From: Candidatus Propionivibrio dominans
GTDB taxonomy: Bacteria; Pseudomonadota; Gammaproteobacteria; Burkholderiales; Rhodocyclaceae
DNA length: 61,570 nucleotides
Reading direction: 5' to 3'
Assembly (NCBI GenBank): GCA_016709335.1
Contig: JADJNC010000031.1
Span: 1 to 61,570, forward strand
Position 1 is the stretch's first letter. Each line of letters starts with the position of its first letter. Under the pieces are notes generated by a model, which did not search any database, had not been told where the DNA came from, and saw only the letters and a list, made by a program, of their open reading frames with translations. Positions 9,127 to 18,307 of the stretch are shown piece by piece. A program made the translations under genes and the position numbers.

Positions 9127-10618
9127 TAATCATACTGTGTTACCTACGTCGCTTGGTTTCTGGTCTGCTACCGCAGCAGGGGCAGCACGCCAGACGTTGA
9201 GCCAGTGCCGCGGCGATGTACCAGCGGAGAGTCGGAATCGAGTCAGAGACATGGCGCTGAGGTCGAACCGGCGCGCCGCCGGGTGTAACCTTCGGGTAGG
9301 GCAGGTGACGTGCGGAAGACAGTGTTTTTTTTAGTGTCCGGGCCCTGGGCCAGACGTTCTCCAATCAGAAAGGCATACGCGGCGATGCACAGGGTCGCGT
9401 GGTGATGGAAACCGCGCCAGTTTCGCCCCTCGAAGTTGTCCAGGCCGAACTCCTGTTTGAGCTCCTGATAGTCACGCTCGATGCGCCAGCGACTCTTGAC
9501 GGCGCTAACCAGTGCCTTGCGGGAGATGTCCGCAGGCAGCGTCGAGAGGAAGTATTTCGTTGGCTCGGGCTCGCCTGTGGGCCACTCGATCAGCAACCAC
9601 TCCTCGTCGCGCGGACTGTCCAGCTGGTAGTCCCGATGCGCCGCCCTAACGCGGACGGCGGCAAAGCGGGACGACAGTTTCGTGTTCGTTCCCTCACGCC
9701 AAGTCAGAGTCCGATAGGCCGATGCCGGCAACGACATCGCCACGGCCTTGACCGAGGCCGGCGAGTGCGCCTCATCTCGGCGCAGACGGGTGGGCTTCTT
9801 GCCTCGACCGACCCAGGGCTTCGGCGGCAGCGGCCCGGTCCCCGGAGCCCAGACCGTTGTTCCCGGCTTGATGCCCAGTACGTAGAGCAGCCCCAATCCG
9901 CTAATACCGTCACGATAAGCCGTGTCATCCCCGTAGCCGGCATCGGCCGCCACAATATCACCGGGAAGACCGGCGGCTTTGGCTTCTCTAATCTGCGCCA
10001 AAGAGATCTGCGGCTTGGTCATGAAGACGATGTCCTCGGGCACGCCGGCTGCCTCGCGCCGGGTCGGGTCGTCGCTCCAGGTATCCGGCAGATACAGCCG
10101 ATATTTGATCGGCAGGCTGGCTTCCGCTGTCGCGATCGACAGGCTGACCGCGACCTGGCAGTTGTCGGTCTTGCCCAGTTGGCCGCAATACTGCCGCGCC
10201 ACGCCGACCGAGTGCGTCCCGGCCTTGGGCAGGCCGGTATCGTCAGCGATCAGAAACACCCACCCCTGCCGCTCGGTGCGCATCTTCGGCAACACCCAGC
10301 TTTGCACTCGACTGAGCACACGCTCGTCCGACCACGGCGAGTCCGACACGAAATGTTGCAGCGACTCGTGACGCGCTTGCACGCGATGCGGATCGATCGC
10401 TGCCGCCAGGGGCTCCATACTCTTGCGCTTCAAGGGCAACATCAGTCCTCCGCAATAGCTCTTCAGGCCAGCCTTCCGCTCCGATCGACCCAGCCCTTCA
10501 CTGACATGTTCAAGATAACGTTTAAATTCCTCGGTCAACTCCATCTCGCACTCCTTCATCGTGGCTACAATGAAGGTCTTAACGGCACGAACGCAATTTA
10601 CTTAACGCAGTATGATTA
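9127..10618 (-). mobile_element. IS701-family insertion sequence, apparently intact
   Basis: The ends TAATCATACTGTGTTA (9127-9142) and TAACGCAGTATGATTA (10603-10618) are inverted repeats with one mismatch. They enclose a single leftward transposase gene. The element is 1.49 kb, typical of the family. I could not define a clean target duplication. It separates the two SGNH genes at 7560 and 10763. Confidence 0.8.
9243..10559 (-). CDS. IS701-family DDE transposase
   Basis: A 438-residue transposase without stops or frameshifts. Typical stretches are FLIADDTGLPKAGTHSVGVA (first acidic residues), DIVAADAGYGDDTAYRDGI (second Asp) and SRWRIERDYQELKQEFGLD (the E motif with YREK-like context). These place it in the RNase H-fold DDE superfamily, IS701 group. 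A long open frame on the opposite strand (9399-10619) is its shadow. The element looks capable of transposition. Confidence 0.88.
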   Translation of the reverse strand: MKECEMELTEEFKRYLEHVSEGLGRSERKAGLKSYCGGLMLPLKRKSMEPLAAAIDPHRVQARHESLQHFVSDSPWSDERVLSRVQSWVLPKMRTERQGWVFLIADDTGLPKAGTHSVGVARQYCGQLGKTDNCQVAVSLSIATAEASLPIKYRLYLPDTWSDDPTRREAAGVPEDIVFMTKPQISLAQIREAKAAGLPGDIVAADAGYGDDTAYRDGISGLGLLYVLGIKPGTTVWAPGTGPLPPKPWVGRGKKPTRLRRDEAHSPASVKAVAMSLPASAYRTLTWREGTNTKLSSRFAAVRVRAAHRDYQLDSPRDEEWLLIEWPTGEPEPTKYFLSTLPADISRKALVSAVKSRWRIERDYQELKQEFGLDNFEGRNWRGFHHHATLCIAAYAFLIGERLAQGPDTKKNTVFRTSPALPEGYTRRRAGSTSAPCL

Positions 10619-10762
10619 GGTACCTGATCGATTCCGCTCCCGCGATACTTGGCTTGCGTGGGTTTCTCGTCGAGTCTCTAGGCGGCAGAAGGGTGGCAAC
10701 CTTGATCGAAGCGGTTCTGTACGACCAGTGCAACCGCTGAGCGCTTCAACAGAGAGGACGAC

Positions 10763-11992
10763 ATGACAAGAAACGAAGCCGTAATATTGGGCACCGGCGC
10801 GCTGCTGTTGTTTGCGGCCATGGTGATAAACCCGTGGATGTTGTCCCGCCTGCTTGAGCGCGATCTCGTTCACCTTGATCTTCGGCTGATGATTTTTGCC
10901 GTTGAGTTCGCCTTGGCCATCTCTGGGCTGCTGCTGGTTGTTCACCGCAAGACGCTGAAGGTTGCCAATATCGCGCTCGCCGGGTTTGTCATACTCCTGT
11001 GCGGCTCACTGTTGCTAACGATCGATATGTGGCTGGCCGGTGTGAAAATCGATAACAGCGTGACATATATCAAGGATGTAAACGAAGTCGATGCTCGCCT
11101 CGGTTGGAAACCTAGGCCGGGAACCGGCCGGCATTTTTATCGGGGCCTGTTCGATGTTACCTATGGCATTGACGCGGATGGGCTGCGCAAGATGCCCGGT
11201 GTACCCCATCCCGACTTCAATCTGTTTTTCTTCGGCGACTCATTTACGTTCGGGCATGGCGTGGCCGATCAAAAGACCTATTCTTATGTCATCGCAGAGC
11301 GCTATCTCGACGATCGAGTCAACATACATAATGCTGGCGTGATGGGCTACGGCATGACGCAAATATACCTGCGCTTTCTTGAGGTCGAGAATCGCATCGG
11401 ACATGGTGACTTGGTTATCCTCGCGCCGCTAACCGAGGATCTCACACGCAATTATGAGACATTCGCAGAGCGTACCGCGTTGCGAAACTTGATGCTCTCG
11501 AACGGGTCGGAAGGCAGCCAACAGTTGCGAAACTATCCGGACTTCAGCGACGGCACGTTCCAATACCGCGAACTCCCGCAGACCCTTACACTGTCTCAGG
11601 GCCTGTGGTCGCGCGCAATTAATGCCCCAGTCAGCGGCGCACTGTTCCGCACCCTTTCTGGCGGCGCAGCCAAACGCCAGCGCGCGGTCGACCAATCGCT
11701 CATTATGCTTAACTTGATCGCTGAAAAAACCCACGCCAAGGGCGCCCGTTTCGCCCTGGTTTTTCTCCCCAGAAACAACGAATGTCTGACGCGCACTTAC
11801 TCGCTAAACGTGTCGCGCTTCCAGTATCTCGACCTGATGGACAAGTTCCCGTCCGATCGGGATGGACTCGATCGCCTGATATTCAAGGGAGAAGGGCACT
11901 GGAACGACGAAGGCCAACGCGTTGCGGCGAGGGCTATGGTTTCAGTGCTGGTGGAAGCCAACCTCATCGAGCGGCGCTACCTGCGAGACTGA
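10763..11992 (+). CDS. Membrane-anchored SGNH/GDSL hydrolase-like protein (2)
   Basis: A 409-residue protein with three N-terminal membrane segments (about residues 8-26, 42-60 and 66-90) and a periplasmic SGNH domain. The nucleophile block is FFFGDSFTFG with Ser160, followed by HNAGVMGYGM, and EGHWNDEG near the C-terminus supplies the catalytic His. This last motif is like that of AlgJ/AlgX-type O-acetyltransferases, so a role in decorating the exopolysaccharide is likely. AGAGAGGACG precedes the ATG. It follows the IS701 element and was probably co-transcribed with the gene at 7560 before the insertion. Confidence 0.8.
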   Translation: MTRNEAVILGTGALLLFAAMVINPWMLSRLLERDLVHLDLRLMIFAVEFALAISGLLLVVHRKTLKVANIALAGFVILLCGSLLLTIDMWLAGVKIDNSVTYIKDVNEVDARLGWKPRPGTGRHFYRGLFDVTYGIDADGLRKMPGVPHPDFNLFFFGDSFTFGHGVADQKTYSYVIAERYLDDRVNIHNAGVMGYGMTQIYLRFLEVENRIGHGDLVILAPLTEDLTRNYETFAERTALRNLMLSNGSEGSQQLRNYPDFSDGTFQYRELPQTLTLSQGLWSRAINAPVSGALFRTLSGGAAKRQRAVDQSLIMLNLIAEKTHAKGARFALVFLPRNNECLTRTYSLNVSRFQYLDLMDKFPSDRDGLDRLIFKGEGHWNDEGQRVAARAMVSVLVEANLIERRYLRD

Positions 11993-12115
11993 GTGCGTCA
12001 GATGATCCATCACGCAGTGCTGCATACCAGGCACGAATCCGCTCCACAATACTTCTCTCTTGCTTCGATTTCGCCATACTTGTTTTTCTGTGAATACGGG
12101 TCGGGAACGAACCGA

Positions 12116-13027
12116 TCATATTTTCTGGGAGCCGCTTTCATTGCCTTTGACTGACTGCAAATCGGAATATTTTAGTTTGCCCAGCCTGTTAGTTTTGAAA
12201 TCGCGGAGACCGATGAACATCATTTTCAGCTTGAGCAGTTTGCTCCGCTCAAAAATCAATGCCCATACGGCCTGCTTTAAAACAAAACGCCGGTGCAATC
12301 TGTAAGATTCAGGAAACACGCTTTTATATATCGCATATACGTAACAGAAGTTACGGGCTATATAATACCAGCGGAATGGCGGGTAATTGAGGTGCACCAC
12401 CCGCCTGCCTAAAAAACTGTTCTCGGTCATATTGGCCCATGAGTGGTCGAGTAACGCCCCGTTAACCTGGATGATGCGGAAGTCGTTATTTCGCAGACGA
12501 AGGCAGTATTCAACGTCCACAAAATCGAGAAACAGTTCCTCCCGAAATGGTCCGGCCTTGCGGTAAGCATCGGCCTTGAGAAGGTTACCCGATGTCATGG
12601 TGGTGAACACCTCCTGCCAGCGTGACGGCGGCGGGGTCGGGGAAAGTTTTGTCAGATGGAACGGTGCGAGGATAGCCACATCCCCTCCCGGAATCTCGTC
12701 GAGCACCGCCAGCATCTGCGAAACCAGCGAGGGACGTGCCCGGCTGTCCTGATCCATGGTGAGTATGAAGTCGGCGCCCGCTTCAAGTGCGGCTAAAATG
12801 CCGCGGTTCAATGCGTGGGCCTGCCCCGGATTTCCGAGGTTCGCCAGGTAGATGACATTTCCGAGAGCGATGAGCTCACGCTCAAGAATCGGATCGCCAA
12901 CGTCGGAATTGTTCACGACATACAGCGTCTCAATCTGATGAACGTACGAGCGGATGTTCGCCATTACCGTTTCAGGCGGATTGAATAAGACAATAACCCC
13001 TGCGACACGCAGATTACCGGCGATCAC
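12116..13027 (-). CDS. Family 2 glycosyltransferase, rhamnosyltransferase-like
   Basis: A 303-residue GT-A fold enzyme: VAGVIVLFNPPETV at the N-terminus, LANLGNPGQAHALNRGI, then the metal-binding acidic motif MDQDSRA. FVDVEYCLRLRNNDFRI contains the usual ED-like catalytic base region. This resembles rhamnosyltransferases of O-antigen loci. It starts with GTG preceded by GGGGA and reads towards, and ends close to, the SGNH gene (123 bp convergent gap). It is the only leftward gene in this stretch and probably has its own promoter in 13028-13140. Confidence 0.8.
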   Translation of the reverse strand: MIAGNLRVAGVIVLFNPPETVMANIRSYVHQIETLYVVNNSDVGDPILERELIALGNVIYLANLGNPGQAHALNRGILAALEAGADFILTMDQDSRARPSLVSQMLAVLDEIPGGDVAILAPFHLTKLSPTPPPSRWQEVFTTMTSGNLLKADAYRKAGPFREELFLDFVDVEYCLRLRNNDFRIIQVNGALLDHSWANMTENSFLGRRVVHLNYPPFRWYYIARNFCYVYAIYKSVFPESYRLHRRFVLKQAVWALIFERSKLLKLKMMFIGLRDFKTNRLGKLKYSDLQSVKGNESGSQKI

Positions 13028-13140
13028 GCGATTTTCCCCATCCGCCCATTAACCAAACCAGGTAGTCTCACCACCAGCCGCCTTCCAGTCATTACGCCAT
13101 GCCCAACGTGATAGGCAACAATCCCGGTTGCGGCAGCTAT

Positions 13141-14864
13141 CCCGAATTTTTCATAAAAGCAGGCGTATCTCGTTTAACCCTTTGATATAATTGTGGTTAC
13201 GCCAATAACGCTTCGTTAGAAGCCTCAACGAGACTGCCCATGGACAATTCTACCCCAACCTAGCTTCGCTTTCCCGCCAGTGCCGGATTTACGATCCGGG
13301 CAGAGTTTGACGGCGGAGCGACGTCCTACTACTTTGGCGCCCTGCTCCTACGTGGCGCCGACCTGCAAACGGGACTGATACCTCGCTTGGTCAGCGCGAT
13401 TCACGACAAACGCCACGCCTCGTACATTGACCAAACTCTGGCCGACCTGCTCCGCTAGCGGATATTCCAGACCGCCAGCGGCTACGCTGACGGAAACGAC
13501 GCCAACACGCTGCTCCGAGATCCCATGTTCAAGCTAGCGGTAGGTCGTGCCCCGTTGGACGAGGTAAATGACCTGGCCTCCGACCCTACGCTCTCCCGAC
13601 TGGAAAGCAGCGTATCGCGCAAAGACATTTACTGGCTGGCTAAAAGCTTCGTCGAGGCCTTCATTGCCTGCTACGCCCAGGCGTCTGCCGTGATCGTTCT
13701 GGACATGGATCACTCCGAGGATGCCACCCATGGCCAACAGGAGTTGGCGTTCTAAACAACCACCATTGCGGGAATCACTGCTACCGGTCGCTGTTCCTGT
13801 TCGAATGGCTCTCCGGCAAGTTGATCACCGCCGTTCCGAGTCCGGGCAAGCGCCCCACCGGCAAAGAGAACGCGGTCATCATCAAGCGCGTGCTGCGCGT
13901 GCTCCGCCAGGCTTGGCCCGAGACCCACATCCTGCTCCGAGGGGATGATCACCTCTCGAATCCCGAACTGATGGCATTGTGCGAGTCCGATCGGCATCTG
14001 GACTTCCTCTTCGGCCTGGCCGGCAACAAGGTGCTCTCGCCCAAGGCCGAGCCCTGCTGGAAAAAGCCCGTGCGCTGCACCAGACACACTGGGCCAACGC
14101 CCGGTGCCTGGGGAACGCCGAGCCGGCGGCGACCCGTCAGTACGACGAGGTGGCGTTTCAGGTGGGCTCCTGGCTTAAGGCGTACCGCGTGGTGGTCAAA
14201 GCCGTGGTGGTGGCCTTGGGCGAAAATCCTCGGTACTTGGTCACGTCCTTGACCGATCCGACCCCTGAATTACTCTACAAAGATCTGTACTGCGCCCGGG
14301 GGCAGAACGAGAACTTCATCAAGGCGGTCAATAACGATTTGGCCAGTGATCGCACGTCTGATCATGCCTTCCTCGCCAATCACCTGCGGATGTTCTATTC
14401 GTCTGCGGCCTATACCCTGATCCACAGTTTGCGCGAGAACACGCTGGTGCATACGAAGCTGGCCAAGGCGCAACCGGTGTCGATCATCCTGAAACTGTTC
14501 AAGTTGGCGGTGCGCGTGGTGCAGTACAAGGATCGGATCAAGCTGTCCCTGCCCACGGCGTGCCCGATGAAGGGGGTGTTAGCGCGGGTGACCGAGTTGC
14601 TCTACCTCGTGCCGCGCCCTCCTGCGCCAGCCTGATCGACGCGGCGACGCCGTCTCACGCTACCGACTCGAATCCGCTTGAGCTGAGGTGCAGTCTCGCC
14701 TGCACTCGCTCCAGGGATCAATGGCGGCAGGGTGTGACGCTCAAAAGTAGGGGTACTTGGCCGATCATGGCAGGTTGGCAGCAAAATTCGCAGCAAGCTG
14801 AATCGCATTACGGCTGGAATGGCACGACTTTAACATCACGCAGTGGGTTTATGAAACATCCGGG
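13141..14864 (+). mobile_element. IS1380-family insertion sequence remnant
   Basis: CCCGAATTTTTCATAAAA (from 13141) and TTATGAAACATCCGGG (to 14864) are related inverted ends of the IS1380 type. The 1.72 kb length is normal for the family. The flanking four-base sequences (CTAT and CAAA) do not match, and the transposase gene is broken, so it is an old, inactive copy. Confidence 0.7.
13240..14635 (+). pseudogene. IS1380-family transposase, broken
   Basis: Reading from ATG 13240 gives recognisable IS1380 sequence (FDGGATSYYFGALLLRGADL, then AVIVLDMDHSEDATHGQQEL). It meets two TAG codons (13261-13263 and 13456-13458), the second very likely a former CAG. Frame is lost near 13755 (after QQELAF, where a YNHH segment should follow) and again near 14050. 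The C-terminal part is then open from ~14055 to 14635 (QNENFIKAVNNDLASDRTSD and onwards). At least four lesions mean no functional protein. Confidence 0.8.
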
Positions 14865-14865
14865 C

Positions 14866-15108
14866 AAAAGGGGTCGTCGTCCAATGACACTACCTTAAGC
14901 TTTTAACATCAGATATTTCCGTTCTACAACACGCAGTTGCGAAGACAGCGGGCAGTTAAGCGTTGTCCCGGCGAAAGCCGGGACCCAGTATCGGAGCACC
15001 ATTCTGGACACCGGCTTTCGCCGGTTTAAAAGGCTCTTGCGAAAGCTGGCGGGATAGTTTTTCTATGCCATAAGCTTAAGGTAGTGCCATTGGACTGAAC
15101 ACCCCTTT
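14866..15108. mobile_element. MITE-like element with ~35-bp terminal inverted repeats
   Basis: The left end (14866-14903) and the inverted right end (15072-15108) share AAAGGGGT, then GTCCAATG, one variable base, and CACTACCTTAAGCTT. The 243-bp interior has no gene but carries one copy of the CCGGCGAAAGCCGG palindrome family also found at 48265, 52356 and 55242. It abuts the IS1380 remnant. No autonomous partner with these ends is present in the window. Confidence 0.65.
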
Positions 15109-15276
15109 ATTCTCGACCCCTTTAATCTGGGACATTCTGCAAATCGAGACGCATGCCGGTCCAAACTCGGCGATTGACAGCCGCACCCGCCATCAGCCAC
15201 ACTCCTCGAAAGCTAATTGGATTTCCTATCCTTTTTAATCGAACCATCGTCCGAACGAGTCTGCGAGAAGGGATAC

Positions 15277-16143
15277 ATGAGCGCACATCCGGCCGTTGAA
15301 GCGGTGGCCAGCCAGGAATCGCCGGCATACGCCGGCGCGATTCACGCTAAGGTGGAGGAGTACCGGGCCCATGTCGGGCCCGTCGAGTTCTATGACCTCC
15401 TGAGCGCGATCCAGTTCAACCTGGTCACGGCGCTGGGGCTCCGCGAAGGGCATTCCCTGCTCGACATCGGGTGCGGCTCGCTGCGGGCCGGCAGGCTCTT
15501 CATCCCTTACCTCGCCGCCGGCAACTATTTCGGCCTCGAGCCGCTTCCTTGGCTCGTCGAGGCAGGTATCGGCAAGGAAATCGGCGCGTCGATGGTCAGC
15601 CTCAAGCGCCCAACCTTCAGGTACGACGAGGACTTCTCACTGGGCGCGTTCGGCCGCCAGTTCGACTTCATCCTCGCGCAGTCCATCTTTTCCCACACCT
15701 CGCAGGCACAGATCCAGCGCTGCATGTTGGAGGCGAAGAGAACTCTGAAGCCCGGCGGGCTCCTTGTGGCCACGTATTTCGAGGCGTCGATGAACTATCA
15801 AGGCAACCACTGGGTGGTCAAGGCGAACTACACCCGGGCGCGCATGCGCGAACTGGTCGAGGAGCAGGGGCTCGAGTTCACTCCCATCGAGTGGCGCCAC
15901 CCCGATCCGCAGCAGTGGTTTGTGGCGCATCATCCTGGGATCGAAGTGCCGCTGGCGATCCCGAGCGAAGCAAGCCGAATGAGGATGCTGGAAGAACAGC
16001 TGGCCACTCAACGCGAGCAACTGCTCCGCATCACCAGCCATCCCTACGTCCGGCTCGGCCAGAAATTGCAACCGTTTCTCATCTGGATGACCTTCACGCG
16101 CCGGCGCATCGCCCGCGCCGTTAGCGGCAAGGTGGGTCGGTAG
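15277..16143 (+). CDS. Class I SAM-dependent methyltransferase
   Basis: A 288-residue protein with SAM-binding motif I LLDIGCGS (residues 61-68), a FGLEPLPWLVEAGI second strand, DFILAQSIFSHTS and the post-motif LKPGGLLVATYF. GAGAAGGG stands five bases before ATG 15277; an earlier in-frame ATG (15217) has no ribosome site. The last ~50 residues are basic and coiled. Its place beside glycosyltransferases and the flippase suggests methylation of a sugar or capping of the polysaccharide, but the substrate cannot be read from sequence. Confidence 0.82.
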   Translation: MSAHPAVEAVASQESPAYAGAIHAKVEEYRAHVGPVEFYDLLSAIQFNLVTALGLREGHSLLDIGCGSLRAGRLFIPYLAAGNYFGLEPLPWLVEAGIGKEIGASMVSLKRPTFRYDEDFSLGAFGRQFDFILAQSIFSHTSQAQIQRCMLEAKRTLKPGGLLVATYFEASMNYQGNHWVVKANYTRARMRELVEEQGLEFTPIEWRHPDPQQWFVAHHPGIEVPLAIPSEASRMRMLEEQLATQREQLLRITSHPYVRLGQKLQPFLIWMTFTRRRIARAVSGKVGR

Positions 16144-16149
16144 GAGCCA

Positions 16150-16461
16150 AGTAACCGGGTGACGCCTCAGCGCGCCTCACGTGCCGGCGCGAACAAAAGG
16201 GTAGAGTAGAGAACAACAGGCTCTGACATTCATTAGGCCAAGCCAAGCTGTTGCCGCCCCTATCGTCTGGCGGTGCCACAATAGCCTTACCATAGACTGC
16301 TTTACCTGCTCTCCCTCATCAAACCGTGCTTGCGGTGCTACCGCACACGGCTTTCCGATGCTCTTACATTGACAAACCTTTTATCTTGTAAAGATTCGCT
16401 GCAGGATAGACCTGCGTTGTCCCGAAAAATGTTGATCGGCAGAAGTAAGTCCGGCGGCTCG
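16150..16461 (-). other. Gene-free stretch with possible group II intron scrap
   Basis: No gene is seen. On the minus strand, 16310-16360 reads GGAAAGCCGTGTGCGG ... CCGCAAGCACGGTTTGATGA. This resembles the hairpin found just before the open reading frame of many bacterial group II introns. No reverse transcriptase gene remains, so this is at most a relic. Confidence 0.3.
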
Positions 16462-18021
16462 TTAAGATGATGGCAGTTTTTGCCTCGTGAAATAAGTGCG
16501 CGCGAGATTCTTCACGACCTGGCGGCCTTCGTGATCGAGCCCGATGAACCAGTACAGGGCGGCATACAGTGTTGCTATCAGCCCCATGCGAATTACCATG
16601 ACCATAACGCCACGGCCCTCGCCAATGGGGAGGTAGGCCGACAATAATAGAATCATTAGCGCGGTAAGGCCCGCCAGCGCCACAATCAAAAGAAAAGAAC
16701 GGCGCACAATCTGGATCCCCATTTGCCGCTTGACCTGGGTCACGCGCAGCACGCTGAATAACAGGCAGGATAGGATGGTCGCAATGGCCGCACCGACACT
16801 GCCGTAGCCGGGAATCAGCAGCAGATTGAGAATGACGCAAGCGAGCGCCGCGATCACTGCGTTGACGGTCTCGAATTTCTGTCGTCCACTCATTACCAGC
16901 AGGAATCCCGCGCTGCCGGTGCTACCCTGAATGGCTTGTCCAAGCGCCAGCAGCAACAGCGTGTTGGCACCCCCGACGAAGTCCGGCCCCATGATAGATA
17001 GCAAATCGTGCCGGTTCAGCGCAACGATGAGCAACAGGCCCATCGCCAGCATTGACATCCAGCGGGTTACCGTTGCCACCAGGTCCGCCAATTCCTTGCG
17101 CCGGTGGCGGCTTTCGAGAACCGGGTAGATATGGCCGACGGCTGCGTTGATAGCCATTACCACCATGTCGAACGGCATTACGATTTGCATGCAGGCGCGG
17201 AATATTCCTACCTCCTTGTCGTTCTGCAGCATACCCAGAAGGAGGATGGACGTGCATGCGACCACGAGGTACAGCATATTGTTCAGCAACACCGGGAAGG
17301 AGTAAGCGTACAGTTCACGGAAGCGGAACACGGGCCGCTCCCGCAATAGCTTCCTGCCACTCACCTTCACCACGCACGCCACTCCTGTGAGCGCAGCGAT
17401 CAGGTAGGCCGCGCCGAATGCTCTGCTTACCCAAAGGGGATCGCTTCTGAGCGATGCGATCAGGAGCAGCAGGCCCAGAAACACGAAGGGAGGCACAAGA
17501 TTGCGCACAAGGACGTAATAAGCCGCGTGGCCGAATCCGCGCGTGATCGATCCCAACACCTCGGAGAGTGCCATGAACGGAATGGCAAGCGCCATGGCCT
17601 GCATGAACGGACCGGCTTTTGCGTTATCGAAAACATCCGCCGCCAGTGTCGGGGCGAATAACCAGAGAATTGTGGTGAACACTAGGCCGGCCAGCAAAGG
17701 CGGGAAGCACGACGCCAGGATAGTACCCAACACGTAACGGGACTGGTTCCGTGCCCGGTAAATGGATACGTAATGCAGCGCACCCACTGGGATACCCATT
17801 ATCGATACGATTTCAAATATCCGCGCCAGAATGAGCGCGAGTGCGTACAGCCCGTACGTGTTCACTCCGAGAAAGCGCGCGCAGAGAATCTCGTTGACAA
17901 TCGCAAGCGCACCGCCGATCGCGCTTCCCAGCAACGTGATATGCGCCCGGCGGAAAACGCCGGCCGGGTTGCCGGGTTGATGATCCTCCGAATTAGTCTG
18001 ACTGTTTTTAACGCTGGACAT
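16462..18021 (-). CDS. Wzx-type polysaccharide flippase (MOP superfamily)
   Basis: A 519-residue membrane protein with about 12-14 hydrophobic segments spread over its whole length. The N-terminal signature is ITLLGSAIGGALAIVNEILC followed by ARFLGVNTYGLYALA, and GYGSVGAAIATILS lies near residue 410, both typical of oligosaccharide flippases. It would translocate undecaprenyl-linked repeat units to the periplasm for polymerisation by the ligase/polymerase at 21447. It is the last gene of the leftward polysaccharide set. The ATG is 18019-18021, 286 bp after the barrel-propeller gene. Confidence 0.85.
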   Translation of the reverse strand: MSSVKNSQTNSEDHQPGNPAGVFRRAHITLLGSAIGGALAIVNEILCARFLGVNTYGLYALALILARIFEIVSIMGIPVGALHYVSIYRARNQSRYVLGTILASCFPPLLAGLVFTTILWLFAPTLAADVFDNAKAGPFMQAMALAIPFMALSEVLGSITRGFGHAAYYVLVRNLVPPFVFLGLLLLIASLRSDPLWVSRAFGAAYLIAALTGVACVVKVSGRKLLRERPVFRFRELYAYSFPVLLNNMLYLVVACTSILLLGMLQNDKEVGIFRACMQIVMPFDMVVMAINAAVGHIYPVLESRHRRKELADLVATVTRWMSMLAMGLLLIVALNRHDLLSIMGPDFVGGANTLLLLALGQAIQGSTGSAGFLLVMSGRQKFETVNAVIAALACVILNLLLIPGYGSVGAAIATILSCLLFSVLRVTQVKRQMGIQIVRRSFLLIVALAGLTALMILLLSAYLPIGEGRGVMVMVIRMGLIATLYAALYWFIGLDHEGRQVVKNLARTYFTRQKLPSS

Positions 18022-18307
18022 GGATTCATGTAATCCTTCAGGTGCAACGCGGTTGGGGCAACTGGGGCGAGGAACACGTGGCGTAACCTAACCGCGCGTG
18101 CCATCGGCACGGAATGATAATAAACTAACAAGAGCATCAGCACAGCAGGGTACGCGCAGGGCGCCCCTATTGCACGAAGCTGTGGGATAGCCAGGATGCG
18201 GTGGAAAAGGATTTGCGCACCAAGAAGTCACACTCGCTTGCGCGCTTGTGGTGCTGTCCCCTCAAGGAGTACCGCGAGGGCAACACCGTCGGGCGGCGGT
18301 GACAGCA
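18022..18307. other. Intergenic stretch with terminator-like hairpin
   Basis: GTGGTGCTGTC (18248-18258) and GACAGCATCAC (18301-18311) form an inverted repeat that overlaps the stop codon of the next gene. A short rightward frame (about 18160-18301; KLWDSQDAVEKDLRTKK and so on) looks protein-like but has no start or recognisable family. It may be a gene scrap. Confidence 0.35.

Noticed and set aside
9399..10619. Rightward 406-codon frame across the IS701 element
   Set aside because: Antisense to an intact transposase and without a plausible protein composition.
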